A model generated the notes under the pieces. The model saw nothing but the letters and a program-made list of their open reading frames with translations. It was not told where the DNA came from and did not search any database. The translations under genes were made by a program, and so were the position numbers. From assembly GCF_014490785.1 (NCBI RefSeq), contig NZ_CP051488.1, forward strand, positions 4,650,001 to 4,714,000: a DNA stretch of 64,000 nucleotides, in the 5' to 3' direction. The DNA comes from Kosakonia sp. SMBL-WEM22. GTDB taxonomy: Bacteria; Pseudomonadota; Gammaproteobacteria; Enterobacterales; Enterobacteriaceae. Position 1 is the stretch's first letter. Each line of letters opens with the position of its first letter. Shown here piece after piece: positions 1-9,827 of this stretch.

Positions 1-236
1 CATTGAATCGTCCATTTAGCGCAATCCTCATTATAAACACGCCGGAAAACAGATTATTGATAGTGAGTATATTCACTCACTACTCTTATGTTGAAGCATA
101 GGTTACCTGAAGACGGGCGTTGAAAATCTGAAATGAAGTTTCTCAGGAATTAGGAACATAGATATGCCTCCCGGCCTTTTGAACCGTTATTAGCAGACTC
201 ATTTGATCGGCTCAGTAGTAATATAGATGCGTATAT

Positions 237-557
237 CTATAAACCTTCGGATTTTAATAACTTAAAGCTATCGCATGCTGATAGTATGTGCTTAAAAAAT
301 TCAGGCCTCGGTGTGCGGTTTATATAGAGGAGGAACTTGTAATGCGGGTAGTCTATTTCATCAGGCTCACCATCAAGGAGATCGATATTTTCTTTCAGCA
401 CGAGGTGCTCGTTCCCTTTATCTCCAGCGATATAATACACGCCTCCTTGATAGGCGCTATCGTGCTCGTAGAAAATAATATCAAATTCCTTTTCAAGCCA
501 ATCACGTGCCTGATTTAAACTTTCTCCAGAAAATGCATATAAATCATAAAAAAACAT
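237..557 (-). CDS. Hypothetical small protein, putative orphan immunity protein
   Basis: 106 residues, no family recognised. Rich in aromatic and acidic residues (for example FYDLYAFSGE near the N terminus), with no signal peptide or membrane segment. The ATG is preceded by GAGG about eight bases upstream. It is the most distal array gene in this window. Assignment as immunity protein rests only on size and position. Confidence 0.6.
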   Translation of the reverse strand: MFFYDLYAFSGESLNQARDWLEKEFDIIFYEHDSAYQGGVYYIAGDKGNEHLVLKENIDLLDGEPDEIDYPHYKFLLYINRTPRPEFFKHILSACDSFKLLKSEGL

Positions 558-616
558 ATCAATTGCCTCAGTTAGCAGGCAGAACTCAGCCCTGCTTGTA
601 CTCTCGCTGTTGAATA

Positions 617-913
617 TTAATCGCTACTTACTCTTATGCACTCAATTTTGTCTAACGCAACAGAAGTTTTGAGCTCTTCGAGTGTGCCTAATGAAAGATT
701 ATGTAATTCACTAATAGTCAGTAATTCATTAATAAAAGTAATAGCGTCGTCCTTTCTCAACAAGCAATCAGCACGATAATAATCCTTTATTTTTCGCAGA
801 TGTCTATAAGAACTCCATCTTGTTGTATTTACGAAGATGGATTGATGTAAAGCCTCGCTAATTTCGAAATGGTGCGTTTTACCTGCGCATTTTATATCTA
901 AATCCAGCGGCAT
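617..913 (-). CDS. Hypothetical small protein, putative orphan immunity protein
   Basis: 98 residues, family not recognised. The N-terminal third has alternating charged and hydrophobic residues (AGKTHHFEISEAL); the remainder looks helical, with ITFINELLTISELHNL. AAAGGT lies five bases before the ATG, a good ribosome binding site. It is separated by about 60 bases from the next distal gene, so possibly co-transcribed with it. Confidence 0.6.
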   Translation of the reverse strand: MPLDLDIKCAGKTHHFEISEALHQSIFVNTTRWSSYRHLRKIKDYYRADCLLRKDDAITFINELLTISELHNLSLGTLEELKTSVALDKIECIRVSSD

Positions 914-978
914 AAGTACCTTTGAACTCTTGTCTATATGTTATGGAATAAAGAGGATGCATCGTAGGAGCCACAGCA

Positions 979-1374
979 CTATCGCCAACGTTGATCTAAA
1001 TAAGGCTCGATAGAATCAATAACCATTGCTTCCGCAGACAGCGTCATGAACTGAACTCCTCTCTCATCTTCAATTCTCAATGAGGTAATATTGCCAGAAT
1101 GACAGAGTTCAGGAGAACACTCAAAACCGATGCGTTCACCTGACAGCGTTAACTGCTTTAAACCGATAAAAACAAGACCTATAGAAATGGCGTTAAAGTT
1201 AACTCCCTTCCATTTTTCAGGCACCGTGGTAGGTATTATTTTTGAATTAAATCGAATTCTCACCTTTGACAGGTCATAGAAAAGAATATTTTCAAACTCA
1301 ACTCTTTCTATGCTTAACTCATTATTGAACATGAATCTAATTTTTTCATTACCATTGGCGTGATCAAACCACAT
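979..1374 (-). CDS. Imm50-like immunity protein
   Basis: 131 residues. The pattern of short beta strands around KWKGVNFNAISIGLVF and LTLSGERIGFEC resembles the Imm50 immunity family, and the layout matches the second Imm50-like gene at 10381-10758. Imm50 proteins are found beside polymorphic toxins, where they are thought to neutralise the cognate toxin. GAGAG precedes the ATG. No toxin remains next to it. The family call is from pattern recall, not a profile search. Confidence 0.55.
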   Translation of the reverse strand: MWFDHANGNEKIRFMFNNELSIERVEFENILFYDLSKVRIRFNSKIIPTTVPEKWKGVNFNAISIGLVFIGLKQLTLSGERIGFECSPELCHSGNITSLRIEDERGVQFMTLSAEAMVIDSIEPYLDQRWR

Positions 1375-1569
1375 ATTCTCTCGCTAACCTATATTAAACG
1401 TAACTTTCTTTCTGGCTCATTGCCAGCTCGCGTTACACTTCAAATGTTAAAGCTAAAATGATGTAAAATCACCGACTCACCAAAGCATAACCCATTGAAT
1501 TAACGACGAAACTGGTCGTTGTGTGGGTATGGAAACCAGCGTCAAATAGAAAGTAGATGCTGCAAAATT

Positions 1570-2022
1570 CTACCTATACGTTCTGGCCAAAAAAAACGTT
1601 TCTTCATATGAAAAAATTATTCTCTTATCATTTGGGATGTATATCAAACTTGATTCATCACCTGGATAGAAAAAATCATCCCACGCTTTTACTATAATGG
1701 CAGGTGAGGATATTAGTGCTGATGACCTTCGTCCCCAAAAGAATATGACCGCATCATAAGATCTTAATTTATCCTGAAAAAAAGATCTGCCTGCATCGAC
1801 ATCATCAAAATCAAGCACCTTTTTTTCAAGGATCTCAAAATGCGAGCTATCTATCTGCATTAATATTTCAAATGGAAAAAAAGCATCCCATAAAAGTTCG
1901 GAATCATCTTCGCCCAGCATGATGATTTTTTTCTTATCCTCAACTGATAGCTGGCAATCTTTTGAATTGAAACGCCACGCCACAGGATATTTGTTTTCAT
2001 CTATCACAAAAGTTGCCTTCAT
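1570..2022 (-). CDS. Hypothetical protein, putative orphan immunity protein
   Basis: 150 residues. A strong GGGAGGG ribosome binding site precedes the ATG. Acidic N-terminal half, then a hydrophobic stretch VIFFWGRRSSALISS and a C-terminal segment ending YEETFFLARTYR. I have the impression of similar proteins beside Rhs toxins but cannot name a family. Soluble, no export signal. Confidence 0.65.
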   Translation of the reverse strand: MKATFVIDENKYPVAWRFNSKDCQLSVEDKKKIIMLGEDDSELLWDAFFPFEILMQIDSSHFEILEKKVLDFDDVDAGRSFFQDKLRSYDAVIFFWGRRSSALISSPAIIVKAWDDFFYPGDESSLIYIPNDKRIIFSYEETFFLARTYR

Positions 2023-2111
2023 AACCCTCCCCGTTCTGTTGGCTGAAACTGTCCGTTATATTCATATCAGCGGAATGCACCAGGTTGAAATGCTTTTCGG
2101 CGAGTAAAGCT

Positions 2112-2723
2112 TTACCATGAAGTAAGTTCATTAACTGAATCTGCTTCGAAAACCTGAATCCCACTCTGCTGGCAAAAGGACTTAGCCTTTTCCCATATAG
2201 CATTCTCAAAAAGAATAACTGTTTGACCTGCCATCGGAGTTAAGAAACAACTAAAGAAAAAGGAATAGTTATTTTTAACAAGGTGGGTTAAAAGAGCCGT
2301 ACTGACCTTATCGTTGTTATAGAGATTAATAATCTCTGACGCTTCAATAGACAAGCCAGGTAGCTGCGGTAGCCCGGACTGTAGCTTTCTTTTCAATTTT
2401 TCTTTTTTATACTCAACTATCCGACGATTGAATGCCTCTACACTCTCTCCATAAAAATACAGGCCACTATTTCCTGGAGTTAAAACGGGTTGTAGAGAGA
2501 GACTATTTTGATTGTAGAAATGTAGCTCATGAAATAAAAAATTTAACAGCTTTTTTGATGAGGCGGAGGTAAAACCATAAGGCCCATAGTTAGCTTCATT
2601 CCAGTCACATTGATAGCAGATACAATATGCGCAAGTTGGCAGGTGATCTGGAAATTTATTGATACCTGCAATCCAGTCTGAAAGTGGGAACTTGATTACT
2701 CTCTCTTTTTTCTGGTTTGTCAT
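2112..2723 (-). CDS. Hypothetical protein with N-terminal cysteine cluster
   Basis: 203 residues, family unknown. Near residue 32 there is a compact cluster CAYCICYQC (four cysteines in nine residues), which could bind a metal or be structural. The C-terminal third (LVKNNYSFFFSCFLTPMAG) is predicted strand-rich. The ribosome binding site is weak. It is one of the longer array genes, and it is uncertain whether it is an immunity protein. Confidence 0.6.
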   Translation of the reverse strand: MTNQKKERVIKFPLSDWIAGINKFPDHLPTCAYCICYQCDWNEANYGPYGFTSASSKKLLNFLFHELHFYNQNSLSLQPVLTPGNSGLYFYGESVEAFNRRIVEYKKEKLKRKLQSGLPQLPGLSIEASEIINLYNNDKVSTALLTHLVKNNYSFFFSCFLTPMAGQTVILFENAIWEKAKSFCQQSGIQVFEADSVNELTSW

Positions 2724-2963
2724 TTAAAAGGGCTCATGGCTTGGGTTACGGGTAGTGAATAACAGCACTCAATTCGTTTGAGTGGGCTCGACACGACACA
2801 ATGGGCTCACAAAACTTGCCAGAACGAGCCTGTGAGTATGACTAAGATCGATTCGCACAAGCCTTTCCAGGCTAACTGCATCCTGATTATGTGCTTGCAT
2901 AAAAAGATGCTCTGGCCTGGACGAATTTTTACGTACCCGTTGGTTCAACTTACTTTTGAAAGA

Positions 2964-3659
2964 TTACTCGCTTTTTCTTGCAATCAAGCACGCCATCTTT
3001 GTCTTAAAATTTACTGGGTAGAAATGTACTATGCTCTCAGATAAGAAATCGATAAAGTCCTCATTTCTGTTACACACATCTTCACATCTGAAATGAGCAT
3101 CGGAACCATTTAAGCAGGCAGCAATGGCAAAGCGCGCTCCATTTCTCAAATCTCCAAACAAAAACCTGCAACCATCAATCTCTTTAATCGGTTCCATCTC
3201 CAGTAAAATAGTTTCAGCGCTTAAAGAGTTATAGGTGCCATCACCGGATACAAAAAAATCGATATAAAATCCGCTGTATATTTTATCAAGTATATGAGTA
3301 ATTAAACGATTATCGAGGCATTCATTAATGATAATGTCATCGAGATAGATCCGGCTCCCATCATGCGCGATAAAATCATTTTTATTGACTAAAAAGCGCT
3401 TAAGTTGGGGTAAACCAACGCCTCCTAACGCACGCTGAAGAACCTTTATTTGTGGTTTTGAAAAAATTGGATAGTAACCATCATCGAAGATGATCAATCT
3501 TTTTGAGTGGAATTGGTTAATAAACCTTGTGAAGTCATTAACAAAAAGTTCTTTCTCATGCGCATCAAATACCCAGGCCATACAAACAGCAGGTTCGACG
3601 TTGACGATGCCGTGTTTCTGCGAAAAACCTTCAGAAGTAGAAAATAGAGTTTTCTTCAT
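2964..3659 (-). CDS. Hypothetical protein, putative orphan immunity protein
   Basis: 231 residues from an ATG with AGG about eight bases upstream; a TTG one codon earlier is less likely. Contains LIIFDDGYYPIFSKPQIKVL and a C-terminal region with repeated aromatic/acidic segments (SGFYIDFFVSGDGTYN). No family recognised. A gap of about 630 bases on its upstream side suggests it has its own promoter. Confidence 0.6.
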   Translation of the reverse strand: MKKTLFSTSEGFSQKHGIVNVEPAVCMAWVFDAHEKELFVNDFTRFINQFHSKRLIIFDDGYYPIFSKPQIKVLQRALGGVGLPQLKRFLVNKNDFIAHDGSRIYLDDIIINECLDNRLITHILDKIYSGFYIDFFVSGDGTYNSLSAETILLEMEPIKEIDGCRFLFGDLRNGARFAIAACLNGSDAHFRCEDVCNRNEDFIDFLSESIVHFYPVNFKTKMACLIARKSE

Positions 3660-4294
3660 CAAAATGCCTATGAATTAGCATATGTTTATTTTTAACAGTA
3701 TCTATCATTTCAATATAGAGGCTTTTTACACCGTTTCACGATTATGAAGCAGTGCCCGCAGGGAATAGACAGATCCATGCTTAAAATATTGCACCATAAC
3801 ATTTCTTCTATCAAAGGATTAAAAGCATTTATGAAAGCTTTTCAACCGCACAAGATATGATCAAAGCATTCTAAAATTTCTTTTTCGTTTGTTTTTTACA
3901 TTTTTGACTCTCCACTCCTGTAACTGATCCAGCATAGTTCTACCTCCTGCTTTTGCGCATACAAATATATTTCACTCATCGCATATACTGCAGCGAATTT
4001 ATTATCATATTGATTACTTTCTAAAAACACCCTCATTAGGATCTTCCATATAATACTGATACGTTCAAGGCTGGAAACTGGCTTTGAACTATAAGGCGAT
4101 GAAAAAACGTCTCTGACCGCCCCCGCAATATCAATTTATTTGAATTACGATAAGCGTATTTTCCCCTAAGCGGAGTTTATGCTCTTGAGCGGGACCACAA
4201 CGTTGGCGGCATTCAAAAAGAGGATGCGAAATAAATCTTATAACCAGCATGCGATGATGATTTTTTAAGACAGCGACAGCTGCAACGAGATAAT
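3660..4294. other. Gene-free AT-rich spacer
   Basis: About 635 bases with no credible open frame on either strand and no obvious hairpin terminator. I could not detect Rhs core remnants here. It may contain the promoter of the gene at 2964-3659. Confidence 0.5.
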
Positions 4295-4711
4295 CTATTT
4301 AATATCAAATGCGATATCAGAAAGGCTTTTTACAGGGAATGTCAAAAGATTTTTATAACCAACAAATGATATACAATACACAAAAGAGGTGTCTCTACCA
4401 TATAAGAAAGATAACCTACTCAGCTTCATCATGTCATTAAACTTTTTGCATGGCACGTAGTATCCATTTTCAATCTCCAGCATGCCTTTTAAATTAATGA
4501 TTTCAATGTGGCATGTATTCAAAAAAGCCTGTTCGCTCATGGCTTCCGAAATAACTGTGTCAGTTGAAGCCGTCAAGACGATTTCATCATCATTGTAAGA
4601 TGTTAAATGAATTTCGAGAGACTGATTTTTATAGCACCATGAGGTTAAAATGGCCTCAGATAACATCTCCATCACTTCGTGGTTTTCATTAGAAAAGCTA
4701 TTTGATTTCAT
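4295..4711 (-). CDS. Hypothetical protein, putative orphan immunity protein
   Basis: 138 residues when started at the internal ATG (MKSNSFSNENHE); a longer TTG-started form to 4783 would add 24 unlikely residues. Mixed alpha/beta character with EIHLTSYNDDEIVLTAST and a C-terminal hydrophobic stretch SFVYCISFVGYKNLL. Family not recognised. The gene ends 78 bases upstream of no other reading frame; the next gene upstream starts at 5164. Confidence 0.55.
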   Translation of the reverse strand: MKSNSFSNENHEVMEMLSEAILTSWCYKNQSLEIHLTSYNDDEIVLTASTDTVISEAMSEQAFLNTCHIEIINLKGMLEIENGYYVPCKKFNDMMKLSRLSFLYGRDTSFVYCISFVGYKNLLTFPVKSLSDIAFDIK

Positions 4712-4789
4712 TCTATTGTCTTTTATAAATAAAAATCTGTTCGCTACCAGTCCTGAGCCTTGGTAGCAAAAGTTAAAATGCAATATCGA

Positions 4790-5164
4790 TCAACTTTCTT
4801 TTAGCCGTCTTATCTCCGGCGTCAACGCGAAGCAATCTTCTGGAGAATCGGCACCGCATTCCCAATAAGTAATAAGATCACTGTGAACAGGATAATTTTC
4901 GAAAAGCAAGCCCAGCGTCTTAACCACGTGTTCATCAGCCGTACTCAATCCAGATGCTAATAAATCGTTTATGATGTCAAGAGACAGCGCCATCAACTCA
5001 CGCCTTGCCTCTAAAGAGTCACTAAAATTTGAATAAGCTACGATATACTTCGCTAGCCACTCTTTTGTGCGGTATTCATCAGGAAGCTCGTACGCCCAGT
5101 CTTGAGTATAACCATCGCCGGTGGGTAAACCGAGGTCATGACATATCTTTGATATTACGTCCAT
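4790..5164 (-). CDS. Hypothetical helical protein, putative orphan immunity protein
   Basis: 124 residues from the ATG at MDVISKICHDLG, chosen because GAGGG sits six bases upstream; an in-frame upstream ATG at 5215 lacks one. Largely helical and acidic, with a conserved-looking block LPDEYRTKEWLAKYIVAY and C-terminal TYWECGADSPEDCF. I associate close relatives with enterobacterial Rhs loci but know no family name. Confidence 0.65.
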   Translation of the reverse strand: MDVISKICHDLGLPTGDGYTQDWAYELPDEYRTKEWLAKYIVAYSNFSDSLEARRELMALSLDIINDLLASGLSTADEHVVKTLGLLFENYPVHSDLITYWECGADSPEDCFALTPEIRRLKES

Positions 5165-5307
5165 CCGCGCCCTCGTAAAATATATATGCCTACAGACCAT
5201 CAAAGGAAGACTCATTAGAGTTAATTTAACACTCTCGCTATGTGGTTGGGCGGTGAAGAAGTGCCATAATCGACCACCTTATGACTTATAACCAGATGAT
5301 AGCAGTA

Positions 5308-5826
5308 TCAGGTTCGCGTCATGATCATTGCCCTGTAATTGAGGCCATTCTTTATCCAATAACATTCATGGATGTCAAGAAAACGAGTATCACAGAAATC
5401 AATTCTCTGTCCCTTCCACCCTTTCGGTACATACTTTTCATAATGCATACTTTCAACATATTGCGAATAAAGTGCTTTGCTATCAAAATCGATAAACAAA
5501 TCAGGCATAAGATCGTCAATATTCCACCATGTTGTGTCTGCTGTTAATCTTTCATAAAACTCATTAGCTATCTCATCACGATTGTAGAGAGCGTGGTCTC
5601 TTTTCAGGAGTGAAATAAATACATCACCATTCCTTTCATTTAGAATAGGGATATTATTTCTTTCCTCATGAATTCCCTCAGTTATGGCCACAATTCCGTT
5701 TTGAATAAAGTCCGCCACCCATTTAACCCTATCCATTATCCACATTTCTTTAAACGCGGCGAACCAGTAAAAAAGTTGATCTTTTTTTATGATAACCAGC
5801 ACATCTTCGGGTTTATTGATGAACAT
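5308..5826 (-). CDS. Hypothetical protein, putative orphan immunity protein
   Basis: 172 residues, good GAGGT ribosome binding site. Tryptophan- and aspartate-rich: LFYWFAAFKEMWIMD, DTTWWNIDDLMPDLFIDFD and a C-terminal block VPKGWKGQRIDFCD. No signal peptide. Family unknown. A 33-base gap separates it from the gene at 5860-6300, compatible with co-transcription. Confidence 0.6.
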   Translation of the reverse strand: MFINKPEDVLVIIKKDQLFYWFAAFKEMWIMDRVKWVADFIQNGIVAITEGIHEERNNIPILNERNGDVFISLLKRDHALYNRDEIANEFYERLTADTTWWNIDDLMPDLFIDFDSKALYSQYVESMHYEKYVPKGWKGQRIDFCDTRFLDIHECYWIKNGLNYRAMIMTRT

Positions 5827-5859
5827 ATAACCTCACGCTAACCAGTACTCATCAATTAA

Positions 5860-6300
5860 TCAACTCTGACGACTTTTGACGAGTAATGCTTTCCACCAGG
5901 GGCTTGAACTTTCCGTCACAGGAGGTAAGACTAATTTTCGCCGCGCTAACATACCAATAATTATAGTTTCCAAATCATCTGGTACACTATCCCCGGCTTC
6001 GGCACCTAAATAGAGCAAAATATTTATCGATTCATACAATTTTAAAATTTTTTCCTTTTCCTCTCCTATCAATGAATATTCATCCTGCGCCAGCCGCTTA
6101 AAATAGTCATAAGTAGTATTAACGATGTCACTATATTGAGAAGCATTGATACTCTCTATGAAATCATTTATTAATGTTTTATCAGTCACTCCCCCCTTCT
6201 TCTCTAAATTGTATATAGCAGATGCTACCGACTCAATATCATGTGGATACCGATATCCTTTTTCAATATTCTCTCTTATCTTTTTCTCTGATTTATTCAC
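5860..6300 (-). CDS. Hypothetical all-helical protein
   Basis: 146 residues starting at a GTG with GAGG just upstream. Charged amphipathic helices throughout (NKSEKKIRENIEKGY, EEKEKILKLYESINILLYLG); no beta-strand pattern or export signal. Resembles small helical immunity proteins in general style but no family is recognised. It lies immediately upstream of the gene at 5308-5826. Confidence 0.6.
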   Translation of the reverse strand: MNKSEKKIRENIEKGYRYPHDIESVASAIYNLEKKGGVTDKTLINDFIESINASQYSDIVNTTYDYFKRLAQDEYSLIGEEKEKILKLYESINILLYLGAEAGDSVPDDLETIIIGMLARRKLVLPPVTESSSPWWKALLVKSRQS

Positions 6301-6477
6301 ATCCTCACCATCTTATTATTTATAAAAAACATGCCTGTACCGGCTCATTAAATAGCTTAAGTATGAGTTAAACGGAAAAAGATCTTACTTGTAGGATTGT
6401 TATCGTGAAGGGAGTTGAACAACAATGAAAGATAACTGTATAAAGATATTTACCTAACGCCATACGCTAACTTAGCA

Positions 6478-6834
6478 CTATCTATATGTAACAAGGTATT
6501 TACCAACAATATCGAAAACCTGATCGTACGTGCTAAGAACGATTCTCTCATTTTCATTTTTGTATTCTCCTATAACCATATCAAAACATGATGAAGTATA
6601 TTTTTCATAAGGGTAATCATCTGTTTTAAAAATGCTTAAACTCTCGATATCCCGAAATATAAAATCCACTATTACATTATCCCGGTTCATGATTGCCGGC
6701 TTGCAGGCTGACAAAGATAAGGATGTAGTTAATCTTAGCTCCCAGGGATAGAAAGTAAGTTTTGCATCGGTTAAGATTAGAGCGTTCCTTCCATACAGAA
6801 CACCATATTTTGTTTGTATTGCGCTCATTTTCAT
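6478..6834 (-). CDS. Hypothetical protein, putative orphan immunity protein
   Basis: 118 residues from MKMSAIQTKYG; AGGA lies about 12 bases upstream, and a second ATG two codons in is an alternative. The longer frame to 6876 adds residues without a better ribosome site. Alternating strands (FYPWELRLTTSLSLS, NVIVDFIFRDIESLSIF) suggest a beta-rich fold of the kind seen in Imm50-type proteins, but identity is not certain. Confidence 0.55.
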   Translation of the reverse strand: MKMSAIQTKYGVLYGRNALILTDAKLTFYPWELRLTTSLSLSACKPAIMNRDNVIVDFIFRDIESLSIFKTDDYPYEKYTSSCFDMVIGEYKNENERIVLSTYDQVFDIVGKYLVTYR

Positions 6835-6976
6835 ATAGAAGAAAATCCTGCGTAAAGCATAGCCGCCATGCAGCATGAGTGATGAATTGAGCCTACCGGG
6901 GACCTATGCGTGTCATTTACGTAACGTTGTAAGCACACCTTCTGATGCAGTTCTGACGTGCTCCATATAACAGCTT

Positions 6977-7345
6977 TTACTCACAATATGATAAAACCTT
7001 AAAATCAATATTCACCGCGGCGAAATAGAGGTCGGAAGCTCTAAAATCATCTACATTCGCCATGATTTCTGAGTACGGAGAAAAATCGATATAATGTAAA
7101 CCGCTAAAGTTGTCATAAGCTATTCCATTAGAGATTACAACGTTGGAGTAATGCAACTTTTGCCTGACGGTAAACTCTTTCACTTCACTCAGCATAAATC
7201 TTATATTGACCCATCTTTTTTCCGGATATTTCATTGCAGATATAGTAATACTGGCAGTATCAAATGAGTTGAATTTAATTTCCCGTATAAGCCCATCGCA
7301 CCCACTATTTATACTAATTAATAAATCATTCATAGCTGACATCAT
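6977..7345 (-). CDS. Hypothetical beta-rich protein, putative immunity protein
   Basis: About 122 residues; ATG codons at 7345, 7342 and 7333 are possible starts. Strand-rich (WVNIRFMLSEVKEFTVRQ, YSNVVISNGIAY) with a distinctive block DFSPYSEIMANVDDFRASD. Its fold pattern is again Imm50-like in style, without the KWK block. Spaced about 85 bases from the next upstream gene. Confidence 0.55.
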   Translation of the reverse strand: MMSAMNDLLISINSGCDGLIREIKFNSFDTASITISAMKYPEKRWVNIRFMLSEVKEFTVRQKLHYSNVVISNGIAYDNFSGLHYIDFSPYSEIMANVDDFRASDLYFAAVNIDFKVLSYCE

Positions 7346-7429
7346 TACCAAAAGCCCTAAATATGATAGCTAGATATAGATTTAACCCACGCAACGACAT
7401 GTATATTTATCGCGGTTGGCACAAGAGTA

Positions 7430-7927
7430 TCATGCCGTTATATCGCCCGTAGCGAAGTCAAAATTATTTAAAAGTATAAGCCCGAAAGCATGATTCCAAT
7501 GCAATGCGTCTACCAGTTTATCTGAGCAAAGAAGAGGCTTATTGACACGCTTGACGATGTCTATTTTTTCATCGTCGAACGATAATATCAAACACCAGCC
7601 CTCTACATTTGCGGACAGGGTATTTATAAATTCGATTACTGGGTTCCCATGTATGTCGCCCCCACTATTCACTACCCATTCCAGCTCAGATAGTGGATTG
7701 CCTTTAAGCGTTAAAGCATCATACTGTGCGGCATTGATATAATCATCCAGCATTCGCGTGTAAATCACAGGCCATGCACATTTCTCTAATTTAAGGTTAT
7801 TACGCCATTTATAAACAGCAGGGTTTCGAGAGTAATGCTCTGATCCCCACTCAATTAAGTCTTCATCTATATCAATATCTTTCAGATTGAGTGAACGGGG
7901 TAGAATGACATCTAAATTATAATCCAT
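7430..7927 (-). CDS. Hypothetical protein, putative orphan immunity protein
   Basis: 165 residues. Acidic N terminus (NLKDIDIDEDLIEWGSEHY), a central WVVNSGGDIHGNPVIEFINT and a C-terminal LHWNHAFGLILLNNFDFA. No recognisable family or membrane segment. The ATG has no clear Shine-Dalgarno, unlike most neighbours, so expression may be weak. Confidence 0.55.
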   Translation of the reverse strand: MDYNLDVILPRSLNLKDIDIDEDLIEWGSEHYSRNPAVYKWRNNLKLEKCAWPVIYTRMLDDYINAAQYDALTLKGNPLSELEWVVNSGGDIHGNPVIEFINTLSANVEGWCLILSFDDEKIDIVKRVNKPLLCSDKLVDALHWNHAFGLILLNNFDFATGDITA

Positions 7928-8039
7928 ATGATTTCAATTCTGTTGAGTTAGAAAATGACAGATCATATTATTCTCAATAATTTGAGATGAATATATGCAC
8001 ATAAGGCCTGGACCCTCGCTTTATCAAATACAGTAACCA

Positions 8040-8333
8040 TCACTTCATTTTTATCAATAAATCACCAGAATTTAGTCTGACGCTTCCGTTCTTGTATTCG
8101 ACCCACAAATCCCTGTTATCCGTTTCACAGTCATTTAGAATTCTGTACTCCGAATAGCCAGTGCTTTCGTTTTCTATCTGAATGACACTGTCAATCTCCA
8201 ATGACATATCCCGCGTCATTAGATAGATGGCTAATTTTCTTAAAAAAAACAACTTATTGATTTGATTGAGCGAAGATTGATCTAAATGAGATTTTTTAAT
8301 TGCTTCATCAATAGACTTAAGCACATCCTGCAT
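8040..8333 (-). CDS. Hypothetical small protein
   Basis: 97 residues with an AAAAGGTGAT ribosome site. An N-terminal helical half (LKSIDEAIKKSHLDQSSL, FFLRKLAIYLMTRD) is followed by strands (SVIQIENESTGYSEYRILND). Family unknown. It is followed on its upstream side by a 620-base gap. Confidence 0.55.
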   Translation of the reverse strand: MQDVLKSIDEAIKKSHLDQSSLNQINKLFFLRKLAIYLMTRDMSLEIDSVIQIENESTGYSEYRILNDCETDNRDLWVEYKNGSVRLNSGDLLIKMK

Positions 8334-8954
8334 ATATCACCTTTTTGAAATAGTCTGTAGGTATTCGCTATGCCGTCATCCAGTAGGTGTAAGCCTGCTC
8401 CTACTCCAGCGAGTTATGTTAGCGAAGAGTATGCTACCTCTCTCACCTTACGAACCGGAGCAAGCTGAAGGCATAAATCGTGTGACATGTTGTGCCTCTG
8501 ACAGGCTCATACGCAGCGGGGTTCTTGCATCTGAGAATTGGCGCAAAATAATGCAACCGTCGCTGTTGCTTAAACGGCTCGGCATGACATCCGACTTTAG
8601 GAGGAGCGTAACTTCAGTAGCAGCTATGCCGCTTAGGGTGAGCCGGGTACTAATCGATGCCCAATCTTCAGTAAGGGCTCCCTATCATGTCAGGTGTCAC
8701 CAGGGCTCCTCAAAGCATAGCATTAACTATCATTCTGACTGGTACGGTCCTCGCCTCTGCCACACGCTCTGACACCGCACAGTCGCGTTAAAGAGTTGAA
8801 TGGGTATGTTCCTGCACTATAGTCATACCCGGTGTGCGATAAGTTGAATCAAAAGTAGATAGACAACTGTTTATGTTATTTCAGCGTTCAACGTACTCTG
8901 CATAAAGCGCGCTTTTACGCTCAACATTAAATCTAAATCCTTATTGATTTTTTA
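8334..8954. other. Gene-free spacer with GC-richer segment
   Basis: Holds no gene I can support. Positions about 8410-8780 are less AT-rich than the surroundings and contain a plus-strand frame of 118 codons that resembles nothing known. This is probably debris of imported DNA, possibly a very decayed Rhs or element fragment. Confidence 0.45.
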
Positions 8955-9278
8955 TCAAAGCTCATATGGATGAAGACAACAGTTAATGACCAGTTGCCTG
9001 GTTTCTTCATCTAACGCTTGCTCCTCACTCATCTCAGAAAGCTTTATTTTATCGAGCACAGTTTGCTTATTGAACTCAGGCAGCGTGTCAAAAACTTTAT
9101 CCCAATCAGCCTTATGACCATGCATTTCAAAAAGCTTATCAAGAGCAGAGTTTATTAAAGGGCTTCCAGAATAGAGCAGTGAGTCAGGGTCGTGGCATGT
9201 AAACTTGATATAAAGAATCGCTTTAATTAACGCATTTGCCTCTTCTCTTGAGAAAGCACCACTCTCATAAATCTTCAT
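8955..9278 (-). CDS. Hypothetical small helical protein
   Basis: 107 residues, ATG preceded by AAAGGAT. Predominantly helical and acidic: FSREEANALIKAILYIKF near the start, KLSEMSEEQALDEETRQL near the end. Soluble; no family recognised. The size, charge and isolation fit an immunity protein, but nothing proves it. Confidence 0.6.
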   Translation of the reverse strand: MKIYESGAFSREEANALIKAILYIKFTCHDPDSLLYSGSPLINSALDKLFEMHGHKADWDKVFDTLPEFNKQTVLDKIKLSEMSEEQALDEETRQLVINCCLHPYEL

Positions 9279-9341
9279 AACTGATATCCTTTCGGAATTG
9301 TATAATTATTCGAAACAGCACAAGGATTATAAACAGTACGC

Positions 9342-9674
9342 TCAGGCAGGCGCTTTTTCTGTAAACATGAAGGTTTCGATTAGAGTTATAAACTCAGATC
9401 TAGAACGGGTTTTAGTGGTGCCTAAAAAAATTTCTGCCTTACCATCCTGAGGGAGCTGTATGAAGTCAAGGACAAACTCCCCATCAGGATCACCCTCAGG
9501 CTCATATCTTGAGTCGAAACATAAACCTTTTCGATTATGCCCACTTATTAATATGGAGCCATAAAACCATCTCATATTTTCTGCATTAGGTTCGAATGCA
9601 TAAAAATTGTTAACATCGATACACCAACCGCTAGCTATACGCAGAGGCTGGAGTTTAGTCCAGATATCATTCAT
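9342..9674 (-). CDS. Hypothetical protein, putative immunity protein
   Basis: 110 residues from MNDIWTKLQPLRIASGW. The frame stays open to 9818, but the extra N terminus looks non-coding. Contains LQPLRIASGWCIDVNNFYAF and EPEGDPDGEFVLDFI. The combination of a WxV-like strand with a following D-rich 'PEGDPDG' loop is, in my recollection, a conserved small family beside polymorphic toxins; I have no family number for it. Confidence 0.6.
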   Translation of the reverse strand: MNDIWTKLQPLRIASGWCIDVNNFYAFEPNAENMRWFYGSILISGHNRKGLCFDSRYEPEGDPDGEFVLDFIQLPQDGKAEIFLGTTKTRSRSEFITLIETFMFTEKAPA

Positions 9675-9827
9675 TCTATTTCTCAGCTCAAATTTTTTCG
9701 CGTGTGGGACACTCTGTGATGAGTCAAAGGTTGTTGCAGGGCGAGTTGACGTTATAATACTGGTTCTGTGAAAGTTACTAAATTTTAAAAACGTCAAAAA
9801 TGAGCAAACAAAAATCACGAAAAGAAT

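Noticed and set aside
8416..8772. 118-codon plus-strand frame in the island
   Set aside because: Opposite to all array genes, no ribosome site, and no recognisable sequence; kept only as an unexplained segment.
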